The translations under genes and the position numbers were made by a program. 47,000 nucleotides of DNA from Cristatella mucedo (taxonomy: Eukaryota > Bryozoa > Phylactolaemata > Cristatellidae). Of the stretch, positions 9,563 through 20,857 are shown piece by piece; within the stretch, counting starts at the first letter, position 1, and every line of letters starts with the position of its first letter. The stretch covers positions 3,248,001 through 3,295,000 of the forward strand of contig WPIO01000030.1 of the NCBI GenBank assembly GCA_009760855.2. The letters are read 5' to 3'. Under the pieces are notes generated by a model. It saw nothing but the letters and a program-made list of their open reading frames with translations, ran no database searches and was not told where the DNA came from.

Positions 9563-11060
9563 GCGTTCGCCGAATTACCACGATCCACTCTAATTAGGCA
9601 AATATCGACCAAAAATTGGCGTTGCCGAGCTCAAATTTTGAGTTGATATTGTAGTACACATTTTATACATCCACCAATTTTCGTGTCGCTGCACGAACGC
9701 GAACTTAAGCAAGGGAGCTTTGACGCAGGACGGGAATTCATTCTCGTTCCCGTCAAATCCACCTCAAATTAGCAGCGCACAGCTTCAAAATGTTTGTAAT
9801 ATAAAACTACGCTACACGCAAAATGTACCCAGAAAATTTCGCGAGATTCCGCTCACGCGTTCTTACGAAATCCACTGAATTAAAATTGCAGTGGTTCAGG
9901 CAGGCCAAAACCGCAATCCACCACAATCCACTGCATTTCACAGTGCAAAAAAATAATTCTTGCTAGAAAAAGCTCCTTTTTTGAATGAATAAGACGGCAC
10001 ACTCTGCGAAAATTGCACTTAAAAAATTCAACTTGCATTGGCACGGCTGTTCTCGTGCAATGCGCTGCAATTGACTGCCGTAGCCTGGGCCAATTCCCCA
10101 ATCCACAGCATAAAAAATACAAATAGATTTCGCCGAGCTCCAATTTTCATTGCATATTAAAGTTCAGCTTTCTATGTGCACAGCCACGTAAAATTAAAAA
10201 AAATTGAATCCTTGCACTGTGGCTATGGGCGGCAATCTCCTGAAATGACCTGTGAATCTACCGCAATCCACTCGACTCCACTGTAAATCATTCTCAAATG
10301 GCCATCGTGAAGCTCTAGTTGACTTTGCATATAAAAATAGAATCAGTTCAAAGTGCACCCAAAAAATTTTGCTCCATTGTGCACACGCATTTTCATGCAA
10401 TGAATTGCAATTGAATGCAACGGCCCAGTCCCATAGTACAATCCACCTCAATCCGCCGAAATCCGCTGCAATTCACCACACAGCGATCAGAACGCGTACA
10501 CTAGAAGCTCTAATTATGATTTTACGCTTCTCTACTCTTCGTTTATTGTGTGTTCGCATAGCTGTAATTGCATCGACCAGCAATGCACCACAATCGACTG
10601 CAACTGCCCGGGCTAGTACGTGCATGCTGCCACTAACCACACTTGCATGCTGACCCTGTGCATGTCACCCCTAACCATGTTATTCATTTTGTTTGTTTAT
10701 CAAGCATGATTTTACTCACCATTCAATTGCATTTCCCTTTGCAGCAACTGTAAAGCGCCTAGAGAAAGATCAAGTTCTCTGAGGGCGGTTTATCAAGTGC
10801 ATTATTATTATTCTTATTATTATTAAAATAAAGCAATCCATAGCGGTCCGTCACAAATGGACCGATATTTGCTGAGAGAAACGCTAACCTTTCTTGCGTA
10901 TTGCACTGAATTGCATTAAAAGTGCAGCCACATCCTGTTAAACAATTGGCAAAGGTACAATCGAGGGCACGGTAATCGACGGGAATGGCTCGGCCTCTAC
11001 CGCAATCTGTTTCAAATTTGCTGGAAATCGGCTGTTTGAATTTGCATTTATCCTATTTAT
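9563..11060 (+). mobile_element. Copy 1 of the inverted-repeat element with ~170-bp internal units
   Basis: Begins GTTCGCCGAATTACCACGAT, like the left end of 26505-30025. It then follows that copy colinearly to about 10615 (matching about 27620). After an L2 insertion (10619-10832) it resumes at the equivalent of about 28800 and stops near 11060 (matching about 29030). It therefore has an internal deletion of about 1.2 kb and no right inverted terminus. No protein is coded; frames across it are interrupted. Confidence 0.65.
10619..10832 (+). mobile_element. L2 3' UTR fragment
   Basis: GCATGCTGCCACTAACCACA through the AAGCGCC...GGGCGG hairpin to an ATT-repeat tail. It lies at the breakpoint of the element copy at 9563-11060. 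Confidence 0.7.
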
Positions 11061-11239
11061 CCTGGAAGACAAGGTGCTGGCGTGATTCAAGTCGTATTCA
11101 TTCCATCGTGCTCAATTCGTTTCGTATGGAGATCAAGTCTCATCCACTAGAATAGTCTCCAGTAGAATATCCCCTTAAGGGTCCATTCTCAAACTTTTGC
11201 TTTTTTCCATTTATACTGAACCACTGAGAAAGTAAGCTG

Positions 11240-11660
11240 AGCCCCTCGAATCTGCCATCTCCTCCATACTGACAATACTCAGCTGTATTATTCTAAGAGT
11301 GATTGATAAACTTAATGCTTGCCTTGCAGACATCCGATTCTAGACGTTGCAAATTTCTTTAAACTAAACGAAGACAAAATGAAACTGCTACTCGCAAGGA
11401 CACTCAAACGTGTGGCTTGACTAGAAGACGTTTGCTCTTGTAATAGGTTTTGCTGTTGTGCAACCGTCGCTGTGTGCTCGAAATTCAGGTTTTGTCTTCA
11501 ACAACTGCCTAAATTTTGAAAGTTTTATTAGGAAGACTTCCTCCACAGCTAATTATCACGTTTGATGCCTATCCAAGATTGGGGATTGTCTACCGGGGTG
11601 GCTTGACAAACAAATAACTAGCGCCTAGTTCTGTCCAGGCTAGATTATTGCAATTAAAAG
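11240..11660 (+). mobile_element. Degenerate L2-related LINE fragment
   Basis: GACAATACTCAGCTGTATTA resembles the coding sequence of the RT motif YADDTQLYL. AAATTTCTTTAAACTAAACG then resembles that of the NFLKLND segment. Several stops and frame changes. Confidence 0.45.
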
Positions 11661-11699
11661 CCATTAGGCCATGACGGCTGGTGGTAAATATGGCTGCAA

Positions 11700-12085
11700 G
11701 ACTAATAGTAATATTAATAATAGTAATATTAGATTTTTTGAAGCACTCAGAAAATTTAATCTGTTTCTAGGCACTATACATTTGCTGCAAAGATTGCATT
11801 ATTGAATGGTTAGCGGTAGCATGCTCAATGAACAATGAGTATAACATGGTTAGAGGCGACATGCATAGGGTTAGCATGCAAATAGGGTTTGTAGCAGCAT
11901 GCAGTGTCGGAAAGCAAAAGCAAACTGAGGACGAATCACAGGGATCCACTAAATGTTGTGATACATATTTGCGTTTTCGTTTATTTTTAAATGTGGTCAA
12001 GTCAATGATGTTTTGACGCAATTCGGAAGTGAGCTCCAGGCTTTGGGTGCACATGAAGTAAAAGCATGGTCTAAAAAGAAGTAGA
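11700..12085 (-). mobile_element. L2 3' UTR and end of ORF2
   Basis: Begins with AAT-rich tail sequence, then AATCTGTTTCTAGGCACTA, GGTTAGAGGCGACATGCATA and the end of ORF2 (CCACTAAATGTTGTGATA). Diverged and 5'-truncated. Confidence 0.65.
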
Positions 12086-12320
12086 GTAGTCAAAAAATCC
12101 CAAAGGTTCAGCCGAGCGTCTTCTTTCCTGAAGAAGCTTTAGTGGTTTCGGGTTGATCAACGAATAAATGATAAAACTCTTATGCTGACCCACAAGGCCG
12201 GCCACTGCTTGGCTTCTTCAAATCTAGCTGAACTGCTACGCCAGTTTCAGCCTCCTCGTGCCCTCAGGCCATAAATTGAAAATAAACCAACTGCTCCCTC
12301 GTCCACTTAAAGAACGTTGG
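12086..12320. other. Unassigned
   Basis: No supported feature; possibly the upstream part of the LINE fragment that follows. Confidence 0.3.
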
Positions 12321-12610
12321 CGACGAATATTTGCTCTACAGGTATTATACTGTGGAACTCACGTCCACTGCTCTTACGCAACGACATCTATTCTCACGCT
12401 GCCGGCTATGGCACACCCTTTCGAGCCGCCCTGAGCTGCTAGGTCCATGCTATTCACTACCTCAACTACCATCCTGACTCAGCTATGCTTTCCAATTTCT
12501 ATCTGTCGGGTGAGATGACGTCTCTATGCTACCACATGCGTACTGAAAGCTGGTTATATTTTGAGTGTGCTATAGAAAACTCTCCTGTGCAACACCCACT
12601 TGGTCTTTGT
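12320..12610 (+). mobile_element. Second LINE family, C-terminal and 3' fragment
   Basis: TACTGTGGAACTCACGTCCA encodes the LWNSRP-type motif of LINE ORF2 C-termini. Downstream (GAGCTGCTAGG, GAAAACTCTCCTGTG) it matches 42311-42720. This is distinct from the main L2 family. Confidence 0.4.
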
Positions 12611-12772
12611 AGCTTTTTAAAATCACAGGCAGAGATGAATTTAATTACGCGTCGCATATATTTTGAATCGAGTGTTGCGAGAACTAAAAAAAAACTCAAT
12701 AAAAGAACTGAGCGGGTTTTTATCGGATTCACCTGCTGCGCTAGCTTTAAATAAGCATCACAAAGCATTTGG

Positions 12773-13062
12773 GTAATAATAACAACAATACATTTGTATA
12801 GCGGCCTCAGAGGACTGAATTGCTCTGTAGGCACTTTACAGATGCTGCGTATAAAGCATGACTAAGTGTTTGGTGGTAAAATCAGCAAGCAGCAGGCATT
12901 GTGTAAGCAGATAAATGCAGACGAAGGACAAATTAAAAAGACCCACCAAATTTTGTAACCAACAGGTGCGTTTAAAGCTTCTTTTTAAATGTCGGCATGT
13001 CAAGGAACGGTTGTAACGTGCGAAGTTACTGAGTTCCAGGCTTTGGGAGCATAGGAACTAAA
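12773..13062 (-). mobile_element. L2-related 3' fragment next to exon 2
   Basis: AATAATAACAACAATACA leads into a hairpin variant (TATAGCGGCCTCAGAGGACT, TAGGCACTTTACAGATGC) and the coding end with GAGTTCCAGGCTTTGGGAGC. It is sense to the host gene and ends about 45 bp inside the intron from the exon 2 donor at 13108. Confidence 0.6.
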
Positions 13063-13107
13063 GTAAGATGCCAGATTGGGTATTACTTCAAAGAACGATT
13101 TTCTTAC

Positions 13108-13239
13108 CTTGGGCATAAAATAGCGTTTTCGTTGCACACTTGTCTGCACCGCAGTTCAGCTTCGTTCCATAGGCTTCAGGATTTGTAAAGCAACCAGTTA
13201 TCTCAAAGTTTCCTGTACAGACGTAGCACGTTGAAGCAC
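13108..13239 (-). CDS. Three-finger (Ly6/uPAR-like) protein, N-terminal Cys exon
   Basis: This internal exon of 132 nt encodes the first half of an LU domain. The acceptor ATATCATTACAG|GTGCT and donor GCCCAAG|GTAAGA are both good and both phase 1, so the exon is symmetric. Residues include STCYVCTGN, the CxxC pair that opens LU domains, then TGCFTNPEAYG, LNCGADKCATK and LFYAQG. These supply cysteines 1 to 5 at the usual spacing. Joined to 6993-7258 the order becomes CxxC, GC, NC, DKC, RSC, GC, TC, TC, LCN, the ten-cysteine three-finger pattern. It lies 5.8 kb upstream of its likely partner exon, with no competing C-terminal exon between. The spacing resembles invertebrate quiver/sleepless-type LU proteins, but I would not assign it to a named member. 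Confidence 0.75.
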
Positions 13240-14240
13240 CTGTAATGATATAACGGTAGCATGACCGTTTAGCTTGGACGCTATGCATATGCTGACAAAC
13301 GGTCGTAAGCAAAGTACACGGTCTTTTTACAGCCCCTGCATATTTTAAATGAATTGCGTTTACAGATTTCTACTATCTTAACGAATAGGTTTATGTGCTT
13401 TTAATGGATTTCGAAACGCAATAATGCTGTAAAAATTTAGCTTGCTTCCAATACGCAAGAGAGTCTTTGCTTTCGGCTTGTTTTCAGGGGTCAAGCTTGA
13501 GTTGCCCCAAATTAGTTTCTGCCTGCCGGTCGTTCTCTTCTCTAGGCAGCTCAGAGCGAGAGCGACAACAGAACAGCATTCGTATCCAGCAGCTGTCAAG
13601 TATCCGGTAGATGACTTTGTGTTTCGGCTTTCAAGACGACGCAAACTATGGCATTTTTTACTTAGTAGCTAGTGCAGTAAGTGTACCTGATTTGCCGATA
13701 GCTTTCAGAGCAGTTGGAAGGATTTGCCGGCAAAGCGCAACTTCCGATGCTCCACGAGTAGCCAATGAGAAATCTACCCGCCAACGAGTAGCCAATGAGA
13801 ACATAGCGATTATTGGGCAAGCGAGGAAAAGCTGGTGACTAGTTCGTGTTTCATGGAAATATATTCAACGACGTCGGCTCGGCGGTCGTCTCTTCACAAA
13901 ACTCCCGATTTTCGTTCGTACACCCCTTTTTCTATCTATGACAAGATTTTGGGCGCTGTGAAATTTTTTCAACTATTTTAAGAAGCTCAGCAATTTAATA
14001 CTACTAAACTCTTCGGAAAGAGAGTAAACCGCCTTTAAACTTGTAGGCCTTCATTAAAATTGCGATAGCCTTCATTAGAATTTTGCTGTGCAGTACTAAA
14101 AATTTCTATTCGGTATCTGATTTTGGAAGAGTTCGGCTACCGTTCCGGCATCGGCTTCCAGCCAGAGAAATCGCTGCGGTCCGTCCGCTTTGCATAAGCA
14201 CGCCGACCATCGCGTGAGAAGGCAAAGGGTCCTCGTCGCG
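13240..14240. other. Intron 1 sequence, unassigned
   Basis: No repeat recognised. A near-duplication of about 20 bp is seen at 13755-13800 (CGAGTAGCCAATGAGAA twice). No convincing exon. Confidence 0.35.
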
Positions 14241-14381
14241 CTGGTTTGGCCCAGTGATTATCGTGCTCGCCGCGACCAAGGTCTGGCCGAGGTCGTGGGC
14301 TCGAGCCCGGTGGCATGTGTGAAACGCCCGAATAAAGATTAAGTCCTCTAAGGGTGCTGTACAAATGAATTACATTTTTTG
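14241..14381 (+). mobile_element. tRNA-derived SINE-1
   Basis: Head CTGGTTTGGCCCAGTGATTA (box A region), GTCGTGGGCTCGAGCCC (box B region), then the LINE-like tail AAGATTAAGTCCTCTAAGGG and an A/T-rich end. Older than the copies at 1034 and 22042. Confidence 0.7.
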
Positions 14382-14966
14382 TACATACCTCAGAGCAGAA
14401 GCGGAGCCCGGATATTCAAGTATGGAGCTTGGCGCGAAAGTCATAAAACACTATAGTGACCCATCGGAGTATTTATTCTACACGCACTCGCCGCGGTTGC
14501 TCTTCGAGTGGAAGCAGGACAGAATTTTGTCGTTGGTCAGTGGAGCATAGTAACAAGGAGAGACCCAGGCCGTGGTCCAGCTGTAGGGAGAGGGAATGCC
14601 CCGGTATCCATAGCTCCGCCACTGTGTGTACGAGCTGTGCAAGACAGCGAATGGCCGAAATCGATATCTCCTTCGTGTTTCTGATTACAGTTTGCCTTGG
14701 AACGTCGTAGAAGCCCTTTAGCTCACGAGTTTTTTTTTACCACGACTCCGAAATGCGTATATACGGGAAACTGGATTCATTAGCCAAATACTAATGCTAT
14801 GGCGCATTACTCGGCACTGGCAATCTCTCTTTAGAAACATATCTGCTGCTTGGAGGTTGTGATTTAGGGATAATAGAGTTAGCCGGAGAGGTAACTATCG
14901 GACGGTACTGCACAGTGGCGAAATGGCTGCTTTTGGCTTCCACCGACTATGACCATAAGGGCATAC
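14382..14966. other. Intron sequence, unassigned
   Basis: No recognised repeat. A short hydrophobic frame on the plus strand (14651-14710) has no usable donor and is not called. Confidence 0.3.
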
Positions 14967-15093
14967 CTAAATGTTTCAGGGGATTTCTTAAGTTAGAGTG
15001 CTCATCGAAGCCTTCGCGGAGACAGTGGGCCATTTTGTAAACGGAAACTGTACTACCTGCGCCGCAGTTGCAGATTACTAGCTCGCAATTTTC
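14967..15093 (-). other. Possible decayed or diverged three-finger exon
   Basis: The minus strand reads ENCELVICNCGAG, then VSVYKMAHCLREGF, and ends at a good donor (ACATTTAG|GTATGC, phase 1). The frame upstream also reads LCFTKE, giving CFT...NCGA, as in the exon at 13108-13239 (CFT...NCGA). The acceptor is weak (TTCACAAAG|GAA) and gives phase 0. It may be an old middle exon, part of a divergent one, or chance. Confidence 0.2.
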
Positions 15094-15299
15094 CTTTGTG
15101 AAGCAAAGAGGTTTACGCAATCGCACTGGAAACATAGAATCGGCAGTCTGCTGCATTCGCAATTCGTGCAATGCGTAGCGAAGTGCAGAATCTAGATTGA
15201 TCGACCAGATGCCAAAACCGGTAAACATTGGCCAGCGGTTCGAGTGGTTCTGCTTCCTTTTGGGGCAACTTTAAAGCCACGGTAACTAGGTATAAACAG

Positions 15300-15462
15300 G
15301 TGTATATATACAAAATTCTCTTGAAAACGCCCTATAAGAGATGAGTCTCTATCTAAGCGCTTCAAATAGGCCAAAGAGCTCGAGCCCACGACCTAGGCTG
15401 TCAAAGGCGAGGACTTCGACGTCGGTCGACATAGGCGAGCACCTTTATCTCTGGGCCAAAAC
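15300..15462 (-). mobile_element. tRNA-derived SINE-1, diverged
   Basis: Tail GATGAGTCTCTATCTAAGCG, then GAGCTCGAGCCCACGACCTA and GGCGAGCACCTTTATCTCTG, in the same order as the copy at 22042-22181. It carries a small internal duplication near 15410-15430. Confidence 0.6.
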
Positions 15463-15779
15463 AGAGCTTAGCATGAAAACCTGCAATAGCGTGCGATCTG
15501 CATTGAGAATGCTACTCCGAAACGTGCTGCATGTGAAAGCCGGATCACTGATCACGGTCAATTAACCGATGATGAGATGACTCGTCGCTAAGGATCCTAT
15601 TAATAATGCGTCATCAGCAGCTGGGACTTATCATGAGCTGTCACTAGGTCTTCTAGGTTTAGCTGACGGTGGGCAAGAGATGGAGGACATGTATCCGTTT
15701 ACATGTTCATCGACCGCTACCACTGAGTTACAAAAAAGCTCTAGAAAATCTGTATATATCCTTGACTGCAAACCTGAAC

Positions 15780-16000
15780 GTCGGAGAATTGAAAGGTCAC
15801 AGCTTCTTAAAGATCCATTGAGACATTGTGGAGCTGCTTCTCATTAAAATCCAGAACTTTTTGGAACCTAAGGTCATTGCAGATAGTGACAGTAACTACA
15901 AGTGAGTTCCAGGAATTCAGTGTAAGAGATGGAGGCTCTATCATCAAAAGACTTTAATTTAGTGCCAGGGTCACAAAAATGGCTGGCAGCTGCAGACGAG
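15780..16000 (-). mobile_element. Possible degenerate LINE C-terminal fragment
   Basis: GTGAGTTCCAGGAATTCAGT and GGAGGCTCTATCATCAAAAG resemble the L2 segment GGGAGTTCCAGGCTGTGGGA...CGGTCTCCAAAGG. Weak. Confidence 0.25.
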
Positions 16001-16540
16001 CGAGTGGTAAGCATCCTGTATGCGACATTTTCCACACACAAGGTACGCTTCTCGCAACTTTCAAATAAATTATTGTAATTCTTTCTTTAGAATAACGGGC
16101 GATGTAGAAACTGTATTTAACGAGACCTTAAAGCGCCACTGTTCGTTTTAATATCGGGGTAACCTATCTGCGATGCCGTACAGATCAAACATATGCAGGT
16201 GGAGTAGCCATTTCCTCAACCCGAGCAAAAACTGACAGCGTAGTCTTACCAGGAAGCAGCTTTTAAGGCCAATCAGCAGAGATATCGAATATATGAGCTG
16301 CTCTATGACCTCTAGTTCTGCTCTGTTTAGCTGTATTTCCTAATCAGGACGCGAAACTAGCAGCCAGTATCTGGCTGACACATTCAGCTTCCACCTACTT
16401 GAACAGTAAAACCTTTCTGTCATGTTCTCAATCTAAGGCGGAATTCACTATCGTACGCGTAATTAACCTTATATTTTCGCCTCTCGTTCCATACACTCCG
16501 CGACTACCTAGCGGTCGCTTCTTGTTTCGCTAACATCCAC
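16001..16540. other. Unassigned
   Basis: Nothing recognisable. Confidence 0.3.
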
Positions 16541-16596
16541 ACGTAATAATAATAATAAAAATAATAAAGCACTTGATAAAGCGCCATCAGAGAACT

Positions 16597-16690
<94 letters not shown>

Positions 16691-16705
16691 GGGCGCTTTA
16701 CGTAC
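16541..16705 (-). mobile_element. L2 3' terminus with an expanded (CT)n inside its hairpin
   Basis: (AAT)n, CACTTGATAAAGCGCC and AGAGAACTCAATCTCTCTCT match the L2 end. About 90 bases of (CT)n follow (16600-16690), then the other hairpin arm GGGCGCTTTAC. In other copies the CT part is only TCTCTCTCTAGG or TCTCTTTCTAGG. Confidence 0.75.
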
Positions 16706-18151
16706 TCCGATGAGTAGTTAGTTCACACGAGAGTCTCGCACCACAGAATGCCGCAGTGTCAAACGGAAGTATGCAGAGAGTTCACTGCCAGAAACATTAA
16801 CTCTTTGCGCGAGCGACCATCGTACACATGATAAGTTCGGGATAGCGAAGGAGAACTTGCTACGAAACCTGCAATTGGCTAGCATCACATTTCCTTTCAT
16901 CAGGACTCAATAAATCTTTTCTGCCTGCAGTCAGAACCACTCCGAGCTTCATTGGGCCATGATATACTTTGTCTACTTAAAAGTCTACTCAGCTATACTT
17001 TGACTTAAAAACACAAAGCTCTTTACTTTTATCTCACAATAGCCGCAATGGCTCCGCTCAGTGCGAGTATCAGCCTCATAACAGTACAACCAAGCTCTGT
17101 TAAGAAAGCGTGAATACAAACAAAAAGCCCAGCGGCCGAACTCCTACGTCATTCAGTGCGATGACTGCCAGCTGAGTTGAGAAGCGGAATCCCTAGACCA
17201 CTGCAAGCGCTTCAGTGTCGTTCATATGCCCCCTGGGTCCGAATAGGTGCATGTATTCCGGAAATTGAGCGTGAGACGAGGTCTCAGTAGCTGCTGCATG
17301 TTTATTCTGAATATCTGCAGCTTCAAGGAGTAAAAGTAGACTAATCGACTTCATTGCTAGCCATAACCGAAGGAATGAGGAATGTTCATTTCAGAAAAAC
17401 TTTGCAAAGACGCGGACTGCCGCACGCTTTTCTGCGGAAATGGAAGCATTTTTAGTCGCGATTAGCGAGTACAGTGTCGAGACATGCGTTCTACTTTGCT
17501 TGAGCCCGAAACGCTACACAGCTAGAGCAGCACTAGAGCGTCGTCGCTAAGCGACGCCAGAGCTGGCGAGAGGAGCGAGAAGTAGCTGGATTCTTCCCTA
17601 TCGCTTGCGAAATTGCATGTCGCCTGAGTGATGGCTGGCTTCCGGTCACTTGCCTCTCCCCAAAGAGACGTCGAAGGTGCAGGAATGAAGGATTTTCCAC
17701 TAGTTGCCGAAGCAGCTGCGCTTGCATACGAATGCTGCCCTTTGTTCGCTTAGTTGACTTGCGCAACGTTGTGCCGGCGGCGGGTCACCACGTGGCGCAC
17801 TGGCTGCGACACCCATTCGGGCTGGCTACAGGGAAAGGCTAGCCCACGCTTGTTTTACGCAGCATTTCGAGTAGACAACTATCCCGGCGGAGCGTTTAGT
17901 GCCGTTCGGGGCAGGCCCACTGATCGGCGCAACGGTCTTAGCGCTGCCTCCCGGCATGCGTGGCACTACGGTATGGCCTCAGTGCATCAGTTGCATCAGT
18001 GCCAGGTGGTCGTGGAGCTGAGCCTCTCCAGCCAGCGTCCGCTCTGCCGCCAGGGCTTAGCCTGAAGACTGACGTGGTTGCAGCAGTCAAGGGACACATT
18101 ACTCAACGTTCATTTATCATTTCTTAAAAAAAAAATGGTAGCCGCGGCAGT
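16706..18151. other. Unassigned; GC-rich at 17530-18070
   Basis: Frames of 77 codons (minus, 17533-17766) and 103 codons (plus, 17754-18065) have no recognisable domains. The stretch may be a CpG-rich regulatory region. Confidence 0.3.
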
Positions 18152-18152
18152 G

Positions 18153-18239
<87 letters not shown>

Positions 18240-18250
18240 TCTCTTCTCTT
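18152..18250 (+). repeat. (CT)n microsatellite
   Basis: About 77 bases of pure CT, degrading to CTCTTTCTCTCTTCTC before unique sequence. The leucine/serine frame across it is an artefact of the repeat. Confidence 0.95.
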
Positions 18251-18586
18251 CTCTCCCTCGCGTTGTCGGGCAATCTACCTCCGCATTGCGCCGCCAATCG
18301 CTAACACGTGACTACGATCGATAGCAAATGCAAGTAGCACTCAAAGATTGGCAACCGGCGAGCACAGCAGCCTTGCATTGGATAGAAGAGCATTCAGTCA
18401 GCCGGCCTACCGGCGATCTATGGGAGACCTCTCTATCAAGCTGCTGACCTAGAGCGGCTGAGTTTGGCGGTGCCAATAGAGTTCTGTGAGATGCAGTCGC
18501 TTAAAGAGTCGCATAGCCTACTCTCTCGTGATGCTGAGGGCACATTGAGATAGCTCTCGCTCCCAGAACTTCCAGGCTGGGTGTGA

Positions 18587-18646
18587 GTCTCCGAGCAACC
18601 GCCGTGCTGCCGCCGGCAGGCTGCAGCACGGCGGTTGCTCGGAGAC
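18587..18646. repeat. Perfect 24-bp inverted repeat, 12-nt loop
   Basis: Arms 18587-18610 and 18623-18646 are exact reverse complements (GTCTCCGAGCAACC... and ...GGTTGCTCGGAGAC). The loop is CGCCGGCAGGCT. The structure is strongly GC-rich. Confidence 0.85.
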
Positions 18647-18650
18647 CGAA

Positions 18651-19340
18651 CCGTCAGATTAGATTGGAAGCAGCTACTTCCAAGAGAGGGGTACGTTAAT
18701 CTTACTTAGGCGAGAAAAATTACCTACGCTGTCGTCATCTTTAAATCGGAGGGAATTTGCGAGCGTACGCGCACCCGCAGCGAACGTCTTAGCGACTGGC
18801 AGGTGGCAGCCATTTACCAAGCTTCAGGATACCGCTCGCCAGCATTCCATTCCACACGCTATGCGTTCAAGTGTAGGCCGCAAAAAGTAGACCGCGAAAG
18901 TGAAAAACCAGTAGGAATGGCAGCTGATGATACTAGCACAGGGTACGTCAATGACCGAGATCGCTACTGGATAGCGTCGCCAGAGTGTCGAAAAGAATGA
19001 TAAGGTGCCTCCCCCTAAACTGCTTTGCATTACGGTACGCGTTAGGCAGTGCCTCAGGCGCAACAGCTGGAACTTGTGCAGCTCTGCTTGCAATGCTTGC
19101 GTAGCTCCGCCGCCAGGCCGGCAGCTGAGACGACATCTCGCAGCTAGGATGAATATCGCACTCCCCTTTCAAGCCGACTCGCTAAAGATGGGGAATTACA
19201 GTCCTGCGGTTTTACTAATTAGTCGCACCAAGCTCGTTGGTATTATCTCAGCGGGAGAGTGCTCGGATGTCTCACTACTCATCAGTGGATACTGTCTTAA
19301 ACTGATAGCTCTACCCAAAGTAAGCATTGCTGAGGTCCTA
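18651..19340. other. Unassigned
   Basis: Overlapping frames on both strands, none with a domain or signal peptide. Confidence 0.3.
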
Positions 19341-19344
19341 GATA

Positions 19345-20380
19345 CGCAACAGTGATGAATCTGTGGAGTGATTGGCTATAAAACCGCACTGGAACTAGCT
19401 TTCTCGATTTGAGTTTGTTTGTCAGGATTTGCTGGTCTGTCACTACTCATTCCGATGCTGTAAATAAAAATGCCCGCGGAAAGACTGGGCGAAAGTCGCA
19501 TAAGTTCTTTTCTTCTAATAATAAATAATTAATTAGTGACCCCTTAACAGCGCATTTGAATCGGAATGGACAAGATCTTAGGCAAACGTATCGTGTTAGT
19601 TATGCGGCGCAACAGTAAGTGTATGCAACTCTGAAGGAGGAAGGTAGCTGCTTGGTACCAGAGGTCTAATTACCTCCTTAGTACTAGAGATAAACTTCGA
19701 GAGGAGCCACAACTAGAAGGCTTGAAAATGAACATCAAGGTACAAAAATCAACGGGGAGTGAGTACTTCATTGAGGATGTTACCTTTTGGATGGTCTCTC
19801 TGAACTTATCCATCTTTCCGGAAAAGAGATTAGAGAATCGATCTGATAGATCACCGCAAAGACCGCTAGGATACCCCGACGTGGAAGCGGTTAAAGAATG
19901 GGTCGATGATCGGCGGCAGCTTTTCTGTGGATCGAGTATCTGAGACTCCCTTAGTTAATATAGAGGAAAGTTTTGGCTCTAGCAAGGATGGATTTGTAAG
20001 ACTACAATAGTCTTCGTGCTACAGTCGATGGATTGTAAGTCTTGATGACTGTATTGTTTCTCCGACTTCAGCTATCTAGTTTTAGTTGGTTGAATTTCTG
20101 CAGTAAACCATAGGTTACATGGACAAGAGCTTAGACTATGCTCATTCGGAAAAGTTCACTCAAACAGAACACGAGCTAGCATTGTAGCATTGCACCAGTG
20201 AAAGCAGTTGTGGGGAGATTGAGCAAAAGAAATGAGGATGATTTTTTTCTGGGTAGCATTAATTTTCAAAAGTCTCGCGGTTTTTTGACCCACAGCTGAT
20301 TTTTGATTCCTGAGGGAGTACTAATTGAAGACTGAATAGGATACGCACGTGGTCAGGTGTGCAGAATATTTTGTTTGCCA
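19345..20380 (-). mobile_element. Degenerate L2-clade LINE, RT N-terminal and EN-end region
   Basis: TGTGGAGTGATTGGCTATAA matches 41017-41040, TAGTCTTCGTGCTACAGTCG matches 41670-41690, GTAAACCATAGG matches 41768-41780 and ACGCACGTGGTCAG matches 42017-42030. The 3' half of the element is absent and many indels are present. Confidence 0.55.
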
Positions 20381-20610
20381 GCCTGAAGATAGCCAAAGCA
20401 ATTTACTAAGCCAAACAATGCGGATGCTAGCAGCCACTTTTTAGCAGACGAAAAGCTGGCACTATGTGGTACGCTGATACAACTGATGTTCGATATGAGT
20501 TGTATGCCACGTGGAAGACTGTAATAGTCACATTTGTGCCAGCCGACAGAACGTGTGGGAAATTTACGAACTGAATTTGTACCTGTTGCTGTGCTTGCGA
20601 GTTCCGTATC

Positions 20611-20780
20611 AAGTTAAAAAGATAGCGGCTAGTTGATTGAATGGCCTTATCTAGCGACAGAAGAGCCTTAGCTGCTATCGCCGTGCTTGCAGTGGGCAAT
20701 AAAGGAGTAATTGCCTGCTGCAAAAATCAACCCACTAACTGGGTTGTGCAGTACGAGCACCTAATCCTTGGGCCAAGACC
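20611..20780 (-). mobile_element. SINE-2 copy
   Basis: CGACAGAAGAGCCTTAGCTG, then CTATCGCCGTGCTTGCAGTG and GGGCAATAAAGGAG, matching the family at 23213-23398. Head partly preserved to about 20780. Confidence 0.5.
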
Positions 20781-20857
20781 CGTAATAATAAAATAGCTAT
20801 TTTAAACTTGAGGTAGAATTTTAAGATACAGAGCATCTTGAGACGATCTACCGTTGT

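Noticed and set aside
14651-14710. Plus-strand signal-peptide-like frame MAEIDISFVFLITVCLGTS
   Set aside because: Ends at a stop with no credible splice donor and lies on the opposite strand from the three-finger genes.
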